DNA from: Ahrensia sp. R2A130
GTDB lineage: Bacteria > Pseudomonadota > Alphaproteobacteria > Rhizobiales > Rhizobiaceae
Length of the DNA: 54,651 bases
Assembly: GCF_000179775.1 (NCBI RefSeq)
Contig: NZ_AEEB01000021.1
Coordinates: 1-54,651 of the forward strand
Reading direction: 5' to 3'
Part shown: piece by piece, positions 48,366-54,651 of the stretch
How the letters are laid out: every line of letters begins with the position of its first letter
Position numbering within the stretch: position 1 is the first letter of the stretch
Position numbers and translations under genes: made by a program
Notes under the pieces: generated by a model
The model's input: the letters and a program-made list of their open reading frames with translations, nothing else
The model's database searches: none
What the model was told of the DNA's origin: nothing

Positions 48366-48577
48366 TGCGCGTCCGAGCAATCATCATCCTGATATTCCCT
48401 TTCATCATGGCGTGGGCCTTCCTTCACCGCCTTTGGATCGAGGTGAAAGACATTCCGTTTTTCATCAAGTGCGACATGCGGATGGAGTGGAAAGGCTTTG
48501 TCCTATCATGGAAGGCCAAGTCATTCACAGACCCCGCCCGCACAGGGAATAACCATACAGATAGGGAGGCGGCTTAG
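48365..48577 (+). CDS. small membrane protein
   Basis: 70 residues. One N-terminal transmembrane helix (IIILIFPFIMAWAFLHRLW) followed by a charged cytoplasmic part. The ATG overlaps the exonuclease stop (TGATG). Unknown role; location after the recombination genes recalls lambda-type exclusion genes. Confidence 0.55.
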   Translation: MRVRAIIILIFPFIMAWAFLHRLWIEVKDIPFFIKCDMRMEWKGFVLSWKAKSFTDPARTGNNHTDREAA

Positions 48578-48883
48578 ATGAAAACGCCAACGATTGAAGA
48601 CCTAAAGCGTATTGTCGTTCCCGCACCCAAGCCGATGAACTGGGTGGATTACTTCACCGACTGCATAAGCTGGAAGCGCAAGGTCAAGCCTTTGGGTAAG
48701 CCTTGTCACGATTGTGCTGTTGAATGTGGATTTTACGCCCCATACGCAGATGAACTCGCAAAGATGGAGCCGGATTTGATCGAGGCTTACCTCGACACTT
48801 GGTTCTGCCATGTCCATCCAGATCGCGGCTGCGCTGGCGCTCGCGAACGAGTTGCCAATCTGCTCTCAGAGGCCTCTGAATAA
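48578..48883 (+). CDS. Cys/His-rich hypothetical protein
   Basis: 101 residues; PCHDCAVECGFYAPYADELA and WFCHVHPDRGCAG give four Cys plus His that could bind zinc, of the style of phage HTH/Zn recombination accessory proteins. Directly abuts the previous and overlaps the next gene. Not recognised. Confidence 0.55.
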   Translation: MKTPTIEDLKRIVVPAPKPMNWVDYFTDCISWKRKVKPLGKPCHDCAVECGFYAPYADELAKMEPDLIEAYLDTWFCHVHPDRGCAGARERVANLLSEASE

Positions 48884-49311
48884 TGGGCATGGTAATCCCA
48901 AAGCTGCGCGATGCTGCTCGTGGGCAGGTCTGCACACTGCGCCTGAACGTCTGCAATCACGATACTGGCACAACAGTGCTGGCTCACGCTCCATCGAATG
49001 TAAGCGGTATGGGCAACAAGAGCCACGACTTCTGGGGTGCTCACGCGTGTTCTGCCTGCCATGACGCGATCGATCACCACAACCTAGCACCCGACGAAGA
49101 GGCTGCTGTGTGGTTCCGCGCAATACCGGCGACGATGGAGAACCTGATCGCTCGCGGAATGATGGTCTTGCCACCTGAGAAACAGAACCGTCCCGCGCCA
49201 GAAAAGCGCTGCGCTGCCCCTCGCAAGCTCAAGAGCAGCATTCAATCCGCAGGCTTCCAGAAGGGTCATCGCCCGATGCAGAGCCGCAATACATTTGGAA
49301 CAAAAAAATGA
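48883..49311 (+). CDS. DUF1364-family HNH-type nuclease
   Basis: 142 residues. KLRDAARGQVCTLRLNVCNH, TVLAHAPSNVSGMGNKSHDF and ACSACHDAIDH are typical of DUF1364, an HNH-like family often replacing RusA/NinG in phage recombination modules. The metal pattern is C...CNH...C-x2-CH. Probable junction or structure-specific nuclease. Confidence 0.82.
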   Translation: MGMVIPKLRDAARGQVCTLRLNVCNHDTGTTVLAHAPSNVSGMGNKSHDFWGAHACSACHDAIDHHNLAPDEEAAVWFRAIPATMENLIARGMMVLPPEKQNRPAPEKRCAAPRKLKSSIQSAGFQKGHRPMQSRNTFGTKK

Positions 49312-49865
49312 CCGATATGATGATGAGCAAGGGCGCGATCTTCTCGCCGTGCGAAAAATACCGCTATCTGCTTTGGCGTATCTGGGACCAATCAAAACCG
49401 TTGTTGATGATGGTTATGATGAACCCATCAACTGCCGATGCAGAAGCCAATGACCCAACTGTCGAGCGTTGCCAGCGAAGAGCATCGCAGAACGGTTATG
49501 GCGGTCTCGTGGTTTTAAATTCCATGGCCTATCGGTCCACCGATCCGAGTGTTCTCGATGATATGCCATCCGGTGAGCGCTTTGGTCCTGACAATGCCGA
49601 TTACCTGACACGCGCACTCGACCTTGCGGCAGCGGGTGCTGCTGATGTGGTTTGCGGCTGGGGAGAACCGGGCCATCGACTGGCACCTTACGCATGGTTT
49701 TCAACGCAAGCATCACGTCGGAAGGTGACACTCTGGTGCTTGGGCAAGAACCGCAGTGGAGCACCGAAACATCCGCTCTACGTGCCATATTCCAAGGCGC
49801 TTGAATGGCTGGCCGGGACGAACAAATGGGAAGCCGGTGAGCCCGTAGCGAGAGCAAAGACATGA
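49308..49865 (+). CDS. DUF1643 protein
   Basis: 185 residues. KYRYLLWRIWDQSKPLLMMV, MMNPSTADAEANDPTVERC and NGYGGLVVLNSMAYRSTDP are hallmark DUF1643 segments. The family is widespread in phages and bacteria near DNA-modification genes but has no experimentally settled function that I can state. Start overlaps the previous stop. Confidence 0.88.
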   Translation: MTDMMMSKGAIFSPCEKYRYLLWRIWDQSKPLLMMVMMNPSTADAEANDPTVERCQRRASQNGYGGLVVLNSMAYRSTDPSVLDDMPSGERFGPDNADYLTRALDLAAAGAADVVCGWGEPGHRLAPYAWFSTQASRRKVTLWCLGKNRSGAPKHPLYVPYSKALEWLAGTNKWEAGEPVARAKT

Positions 49866-50596
49866 CCGACATATCAGAGGAACGCGCCGAAACTGTCGCA
49901 AAGGCGATCTGGGAGGCCACAACCGAAGGGCTTCCATGGAACGAGTTGAGCGATGTTGAGCGACAACGGTATCGCGACAGCGCTCGTGTGGTTCTCATGC
50001 CAGTGACCTCCCCTACACCTCAAGAAGAGATAGCAGCGCTGCGGGAAGCGCCAAGCTGCGATTGCATCAGCTACAACATGCAGGAGGCGGGAGAGACCGG
50101 AACGCCCGAAGTGGTGCTAGATCCCCGATTATATCTGCCTAACACCACTAAAACCGTTTGTGTTGATGCCTGCATTGCAGGTGTCATTGAAAGCCTATGG
50201 AAGGCTGGCATTGAAACGCGGTCTTCCTGCTGCGGTCATGTAGGGCGCTACCCAAACGGAGTTCATTACCAAGGGCCGATGGTGGCGATAGACGCCCCTG
50301 AAATGGTTCCTGCTGCGGCTACCATTCTTCGGGCAGACGGTCGTGATTGGCGAATATTCACAGACCCGAAATTTTCTAACCCATCCCCTGCTCTAGCCGA
50401 TGACCGCAGGCGAGTGCGGGAGGAAGAGCGGGAACGCTGTGCGCTGATTGCGGATGAACGCGCAGACGGTAGTGAAAAAAGGGCCAGAAAGTATCGGAGC
50501 GGGTCTGACCTTTGGGCAGAGTGCCACGCTTTCGCGAATGCTCACCGGAGCACCGCCGCCGCCATCCGCTCTCTTTCCGATCAGGAGGGCGAGTAG
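49862..50596 (+). CDS. modular hypothetical protein
   Basis: 244 residues built from three pieces: an N-terminal helical part, a middle Cys module (TVCVDACIAGVIESLWKAGI, ETRSSCCGHVGRYPNG) and a C-terminal helical module (REEERERCALIADERADGSE ... AAAIRSL) shared by many phage genes. The middle part has the Cys/His layout of a metal-binding fold. No function assigned. Confidence 0.6.
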   Translation: MTDISEERAETVAKAIWEATTEGLPWNELSDVERQRYRDSARVVLMPVTSPTPQEEIAALREAPSCDCISYNMQEAGETGTPEVVLDPRLYLPNTTKTVCVDACIAGVIESLWKAGIETRSSCCGHVGRYPNGVHYQGPMVAIDAPEMVPAAATILRADGRDWRIFTDPKFSNPSPALADDRRRVREEERERCALIADERADGSEKRARKYRSGSDLWAECHAFANAHRSTAAAIRSLSDQEGE

Positions 50597-51394
50597 ATGA
50601 CCGACACCTTAGCAATCGCGCCTCGCTTTGTGATTTTTTCGAGTTACGGCAATGATAGCGTTGCGCTTATTCAGTGGGCGCACGAGCAAAACCTTGAGGA
50701 TGTAGCGGTCGTTTTCACCGACACCGGATGGGCTGCGGACGGCTGGATGGGGCGAGTTGAAAAGGCCGAAGAGTGGGCAAAATCTTTGGGCTTCGTATGC
50801 CATCGAACGTCATCAATCGGCTTTCGCCAGTTAGCGCGTAAGAAGAAGGGGTTCCCCACACAACGTTATCAATGGTGTTCATACGTCTTGAAGATCGAAC
50901 CAGGCCTTCGATGGCTTGAAGAAAATGACCCGAACACTCGTGCAGTGTGCCTAATCGGTGTTCGCCGCCAAGAAAGCCAAGCACGAGAATCTGCACCAGA
51001 ATGGCTTCCTCGGAGCGAAAACCATGGTGGACGAGTCATGCTCTCCCCCTTCGCTGACTGGGTGGAAGAGGACCGCAACGTCCTTATTAAGCACGCAGGA
51101 TTTGAGGTGCTGCCTCATAGATCGCGAGAGTGTCGCTGCATCAACGCTAACAAAAGCGATATGCGCGGGTTTTCGGAAAATGACTGGAAAGCGGTCGAGA
51201 AAATTGAAGAAGAGATTGGTCGCCCAATGTACCGACCGCACCGACACTTAGGTGCGAAGGGCGCAAAAGAAATGCGGAAGTGGGCCAACAGCTCTCGCGG
51301 TAAATACGTGGCACCCAATCCAAGCGACGCCGAAGCGCCAGACGATTTTCCTGATGAGGATTTGTTTGGCTGCAAACCAGGGTGGTGCGAATAA
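50597..51394 (+). CDS. PP-loop / PAPS-reductase-family protein
   Basis: 265 residues. The PP-loop FSSYGNDSVALI (S16-S21) binds ATP or PAPS-type nucleotides; RYQWCSYVLKIEPGLRWL and CLIGVRRQESQARESAPEWL are the family's other conserved segments. Cys-containing RSRECRCINANK and FGCKPGWCE resemble metal or persulphide sites. Family members reduce PAPS, adenylate substrates or act in sulphur transfer to nucleic acids. A role in DNA or tRNA modification is possible; the target is unknown. Confidence 0.78.
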   Translation: MTDTLAIAPRFVIFSSYGNDSVALIQWAHEQNLEDVAVVFTDTGWAADGWMGRVEKAEEWAKSLGFVCHRTSSIGFRQLARKKKGFPTQRYQWCSYVLKIEPGLRWLEENDPNTRAVCLIGVRRQESQARESAPEWLPRSENHGGRVMLSPFADWVEEDRNVLIKHAGFEVLPHRSRECRCINANKSDMRGFSENDWKAVEKIEEEIGRPMYRPHRHLGAKGAKEMRKWANSSRGKYVAPNPSDAEAPDDFPDEDLFGCKPGWCE

Positions 51395-51864
51395 TGACCG
51401 ACACCCCAGAAGATCGCGAGACAGCCCGCATAGAGGCGGCGGCGAAGGCTTTCTTTTTCGAGAACCTTCACGCGGACGACGAAGAAACATTTGGCGTCGG
51501 CAAGACCTCTGATTGGTGCCGAGAAGTTGCGCGAACCATCCTCACCGCTGCTGACGCTGTTGATGACCGTATAGCAGCCGCAGAACGGCGTGGGGCGGAT
51601 TGGATGACGCCTGCCGAGTATCTTTCAACTTATGGTCTTGGATGCCATCGCGTCTTGGTGAAAGATGATCGCCTTTTTGATGCAGACTTCAACGGCGAAG
51701 CTATCGCAGAAGCTGTCTTGCAATGCGCCACAGCGCATGACGATGACCGCCCCATGGCAATCTATGCAAAATGGATTGATTACCAAGATTGCTTCGGCAC
51801 TGGTGAGATAATCGCACCTGCATTGGTCCGCGCCATCCAACTCCCAGAGGAGCCGAGAAAATGA
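51394..51864 (+). CDS. hypothetical protein
   Basis: 156 residues from MTDTPEDRETARIEAAAKAF, ATG overlapping the PP-loop stop (TAATG). Acidic and helical with WMTPAEYLSTYGLGCHR, not recognised. Confidence 0.55.
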   Translation: MTDTPEDRETARIEAAAKAFFFENLHADDEETFGVGKTSDWCREVARTILTAADAVDDRIAAAERRGADWMTPAEYLSTYGLGCHRVLVKDDRLFDADFNGEAIAEAVLQCATAHDDDRPMAIYAKWIDYQDCFGTGEIIAPALVRAIQLPEEPRK

Positions 51865-52130
51865 GTGCGAAGATGGATGAATGCAATCAAGCAAACGTTG
51901 ACCCTGTGGTCGTTGCCCGCCTCGCCAAACGGGCAGAGCGGTTAGGTAAGGATATTCAGGCAGCAGGGCTGACTGCGTTTGGTGGTTCCGGTTCTCTGAC
52001 ATTGCGGGCTGTAGACCCTGACCATTCGCATCAACTTCTGATTGTAGCCAACGTTTATGGCCCCACGGTGTGGGACGGCGGAGATGGCGCACACCATACC
52101 GGCTGCAATGGTTTGGAGTATGGCGAATGA
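51861..52130 (+). CDS. hypothetical protein
   Basis: 89 residues; a helical N-terminus and a beta-rich C-terminus (GSLTLRAVDPDHSHQLLIVA). ATGA overlaps on both sides. Not recognised. Confidence 0.5.
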   Translation: MSAKMDECNQANVDPVVVARLAKRAERLGKDIQAAGLTAFGGSGSLTLRAVDPDHSHQLLIVANVYGPTVWDGGDGAHHTGCNGLEYGE

Positions 52131-52600
52131 CCTCCCCCAACCTCACCACCCTGCGCGACCTGAAGCGCCGCGTGGATGAAGCTACAGGGCCATGCAGGGA
52201 ACTGGATGCGGCGATAGAAATCGCCTTGAACCCGCCCGCTGAAGGCGTTGTGGAGTCGCGGGAGCATAGAGATAAAAGGCGCGGACAACGGGGAGCCTAC
52301 GAAGTTCGCATAGTATCGGAAGACACGGCACCGGAAGGTGTGTGGATGGAAATCTATGCAGAAGGCAACACGCACAGCGTGGACGCGGTTTCAGCGCTTT
52401 CTCTTTTAGTTGCTCCTGACTGGATATGGACGGTCCGCCGATCAAAGCATGGCGCAATCGTCAGTGGTGCACCAACTTCGTTCGGCGGCGGATTTTCTGG
52501 TCTTGTTAATTCGGGAGCGGTTTACCGCAACGAAGCTCTCGCAACGCTTTCATCTCTAGTTGCAGCCATGATCGCTATCGCACAGCAGGAGGACGCATAG
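52127..52600 (+). CDS. conserved phage protein (ATGPSRELD-type)
   Basis: 157 residues from MTSPNLTTLRDLKRRVDEAT. The opening VDEATGPCRELDAAIEIALN and the later VDAVSALSLLVAPDWIWTVR resemble a common phage family with a helical front and an ALTLVPEGW-like core. Function unknown. Confidence 0.65.
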   Translation: MTSPNLTTLRDLKRRVDEATGPCRELDAAIEIALNPPAEGVVESREHRDKRRGQRGAYEVRIVSEDTAPEGVWMEIYAEGNTHSVDAVSALSLLVAPDWIWTVRRSKHGAIVSGAPTSFGGGFSGLVNSGAVYRNEALATLSSLVAAMIAIAQQEDA

Positions 52601-53173
52601 ATGACCCTCACCACAGAAGACTTAGACCGGCTGGAGAAGGTGGCGCGGGAAGCGCAGGCCACAGAGAACGCCTACGTAAGGATTGCAGCGCAAAGCGGGG
52701 ATTACGACGAAAGCGCAACCGCTTGGACGAAGGCCAGAACCACGCTTGAAGAGGCCGTTGCATATCCACCGACTGCCCTCGCCCTCATATCCCAAGCACG
52801 AGAAGCCCCGACCCTACGGGAAGAGGTGGAGAGGCTGCGGGCGAAAGGTGATCGCGACGTACTCGAAGCATATGCAAAAGGCTTGCGGGATGCCCTGCCC
52901 GCCCGCGCATCTCGTCGTGTAGATAACGACAGCGACGGCAACCTTGATGATGTTGCGATTGGACCGGTCAAAATGTTCCGGCTTGAACGCATGGATCACG
53001 GCTCATGGTGGTTGGCACTATATCACGAAAATGGCGAGGAAGACGTGTTCTGGCTCACCACAAAGCGTAACGCCAAGATTACCGCAAACCACACGGAATG
53101 GCCTAGCGCCGCTCGCTTGGCGAGTGCTGGCCTTCATGGCGTGGCTTCTAGGGTGGAATGGAAGTCGGAATGA
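52601..53173 (+). CDS. modular hypothetical protein
   Basis: 190 residues. N-terminal LDRLEKVAREAQATENAYVR module, helical centre (REEVERLRAKGDRDVLEA) and C-terminal beta part with VKMFRLERMDHGSWWLALYH and HTEWPSAARL. Similar in style to Ead/Ea22-type early genes of temperate phages; no function. Confidence 0.55.
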   Translation: MTLTTEDLDRLEKVAREAQATENAYVRIAAQSGDYDESATAWTKARTTLEEAVAYPPTALALISQAREAPTLREEVERLRAKGDRDVLEAYAKGLRDALPARASRRVDNDSDGNLDDVAIGPVKMFRLERMDHGSWWLALYHENGEEDVFWLTTKRNAKITANHTEWPSAARLASAGLHGVASRVEWKSE

Positions 53174-53346
53174 GCGGCGGTCTATATGAATTTGAGAAGC
53201 GCACGCTGGAATGCAAATCATGTAACAAAAGAGATGAACTCTATCGCGATGCGCATGGCATTTTCTGCAAACGCTGTGGCCCGAACGTGCCTGTTGTCTT
53301 CAGATCACTCTACCCATCGACCCAACCAAAGGCGGAGAGCGAATGA
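53170..53346 (+). CDS. small zinc-ribbon protein
   Basis: 58 residues from MSGGLYEFEKRTLECKSCNK, ATG overlapping the previous stop. Two CxxC pairs (CKSC, CKRC) spaced about 18 residues form a classic zinc ribbon. It ends inside the excisionase start. Possibly a DNA-binding adaptor. Confidence 0.55.
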   Translation: MSGGLYEFEKRTLECKSCNKRDELYRDAHGIFCKRCGPNVPVVFRSLYPSTQPKAESE

Positions 53347-53705
53347 CAAAAACCACCGAAGCGCTTCTACGCCCTTGCGAAGCCGCCAAAAATCTAGGCA
53401 TTTCCGAACGCACCTTGCGCGACTTGCGTAAGGCAGGCGAGGTTCGGTTTATCAATGTCGGCTTGGGTAGCAACCGTATCAGTGCGCGATACCACCCCGA
53501 CGATCTGCAAGAATTCAAAGCGAAGAGGTCGCAATGTCAGTCTATAAGCGCCCCGGCGAAACGACATACAGCTACCGCTTCCAATATCGAGGTCGTAGAT
53601 TTTCAGGCCAAACCGACAAAGGTAACCGCCGCGAAGCAGAAGCCTATGAGGCAGACATCCGTCGCCAAGCTGAAACGTCCGTCCAGCCAATCGCGGCCCC
53701 ACTGA
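53343..53705 (+). CDS. xis: excisionase (MerR/HTH_17 type)
   Basis: 120 residues. LRPCEAAKNLGISERTLRDL then RKAGEVRFINVG is the winged HTH of helix-turn-helix 17 excisionases. The last 57 codons overlap the integrase start in another frame, 172 bases in all. Directs the integrase toward excision at induction. The C-terminal, Lys/Pro-rich part is encoded only within the overlap and may be dispensable. Confidence 0.75.
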   Translation: MTKTTEALLRPCEAAKNLGISERTLRDLRKAGEVRFINVGLGSNRISARYHPDDLQEFKAKRSQCQSISAPAKRHTATASNIEVVDFQAKPTKVTAAKQKPMRQTSVAKLKRPSSQSRPH

Positions 53706-54637
53706 CTGTGACCACGGCAGCTTCACGATACTGGAATGAGCATGGGAAGCACCTGAAGATGGCGGGGGATCTGTTCCGTTATTTCGGCTGGCTTGAGCGT
53801 CACCTTGGCAAAGGCAAGCGTCTCGCTGCAATCACGGACTCCGAAGTCGCGCACCTGGTTGCGACACGGCGAGCTGATCGCGTGTCCAATGCTACCGTGA
53901 ACCGAAGCGTCATCGAGCCATTGCGGATGATCTGCAAGCGAGCGGAATTGGTGTGGAAACTGCCTGCACCTGCAATCGATTGGAAGCGCCATCGGATGGC
54001 GGAAGCACAAGAGGTCGTGCGGGAAGCCAGCGTTGTTGAGGAAACAGCGCTATTCGCCACCATCCGACCCGATTACGCGCCCGTGCTGGCGTTCGCCTTG
54101 GTTTCCGGATGCCGTCTCTCCGAGATTGTCGAACTAACGTGGCCGCAAGTGGAATGGTTTGCCGACCAGATGAAGATCACCGGTAAGGGCGATAGAACGC
54201 GCACCATCCCGATCACCGCAGCTATGGGCGAGATATTGAAATCTGTTCACGGTCACGACCCGCTGCACGTCTTCACATACGAAGCCATGAAGACCCGCGA
54301 CGGTAGAGTGAAGGGCGAACGCTACCCGATCACCAAAAGCGGATTGAAGACCACGTGGCGACGAATGCGTGCAGCTTCCGGCGTGAAGGGCTTGCGGTTC
54401 CACGATCTGCGCCACACCGCTGCGACACGCTTATTGCGATCAACAGGCAATTTAAGGCTTGCTCAAATGCTGCTTGGACACTCCGACATCTCGACCACAC
54501 AGCGTTACGCGCATGTGCAGATGGATGATTTACGGGCTGGAATGGAACGTGCGGCGACGAGAAGTGGCACGGAAAGTGGCGCAGAAGCCAAAACAGCGCG
54601 TGACGCCCGAAAGGCGAAAGGCTATAATGATGAATGA
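53534..54637 (+). CDS. int: tyrosine integrase
   Basis: 367 residues. N-terminal arm-binding part (YKRPGETTYSYRFQYRGRRF), SAM-like core-binding domain (about 55-150) and the catalytic domain with R194 (SGCRLSEI), K218 (ITGKGDRTR), H290/R293 (FHDLRHT), H316 (LGHSDIS) and nucleophile Y325 (TTQRYAHV), the complete set. Catalyses site-specific integration and, with Xis, excision. It points outward at the right end, so its attachment site should lie within or just beyond the last bases of the window. Confidence 0.95.
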   Translation: MSVYKRPGETTYSYRFQYRGRRFSGQTDKGNRREAEAYEADIRRQAETSVQPIAAPLTVTTAASRYWNEHGKHLKMAGDLFRYFGWLERHLGKGKRLAAITDSEVAHLVATRRADRVSNATVNRSVIEPLRMICKRAELVWKLPAPAIDWKRHRMAEAQEVVREASVVEETALFATIRPDYAPVLAFALVSGCRLSEIVELTWPQVEWFADQMKITGKGDRTRTIPITAAMGEILKSVHGHDPLHVFTYEAMKTRDGRVKGERYPITKSGLKTTWRRMRAASGVKGLRFHDLRHTAATRLLRSTGNLRLAQMLLGHSDISTTQRYAHVQMDDLRAGMERAATRSGTESGAEAKTARDARKAKGYNDE

Positions 54638-54651
54638 TTTTAATGGGTTGC

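Overview
The window reads as one essentially complete temperate tailed-phage genome, either a prophage or its circular form. The host is probably an alphaproteobacterium of the Hyphomicrobiales (Rhizobium, Agrobacterium or Ochrobactrum/Brucella-like). This rests on the style of the small conserved phage proteins, the GC-rich codon use and the Cro-like and DUF6948-like families; it is an inference, since no host gene is present. No tRNA, rRNA, CRISPR array or insertion sequence was seen.

Layout. (1) 196-2415, plus strand: small accessory genes, several membrane-anchored or Cys-rich. (2) 2416-2880: a convergent gap with two minus-strand terminator hairpins and a pair of TTGTTG-N4-CAACAA palindromes. 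(3) 28825 down to 2881, minus strand: the late operon, comprising small and large terminase, DUF4055 portal, Mu F-like head protein, scaffold, capsid, a Mu-order contractile tail (gp36, G-like, gp37, gp38, sheath, tube, frameshifted chaperone, tape measure, gp43-gp48 equivalents, PAAR tip), fibre, amidase endolysin and nested spanins. (4) 12119-15519: an accessory island inside the tail operon carrying an antirepressor, a Tat-signal protein, and a divergent plus-strand unit with its own small HTH regulator and paired operators. (5) 40226 down to 28975, minus strand: the early-left operon with a Cro-like protein, RuvC-like resolvase, MT-A70 methyltransferase, primase, DnaB-type helicase, a DnaA-domain-IV protein and packaging-adjacent genes, interrupted by short plus-strand genes. 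(6) 40236-41976: the immunity region, with an S24-type CI repressor between two near-identical operator/promoter pairs. (7) 42053-54637, plus strand: the early-right operon with small hypotheticals, a Gly-Tyr repeat protein, RecE-like exonuclease, HNH-like insert, RecT, DEDDh exonuclease, DUF1364, DUF1643, a PP-loop protein, excisionase and tyrosine integrase.

How it works together. CI should shut two divergent promoters, each with the operator TCGTACAG-C-CTGTACGA lying over the spacer and the -10. The leftward promoter starts a probably leaderless cro mRNA and the replication operon. The rightward promoter drives recombination genes, xis and int. In the circular phage this transcript could run through attP into the 196-2415 genes. 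Late genes are transcribed leftward and end at the double terminator near 2.5-2.86 kb.

The strongest unannotated points are the -1 frameshift at a run of eight T in the tail chaperone gene, the two operator systems, the tandem palindromes near the left end, and the regulated island inside the tail operon.
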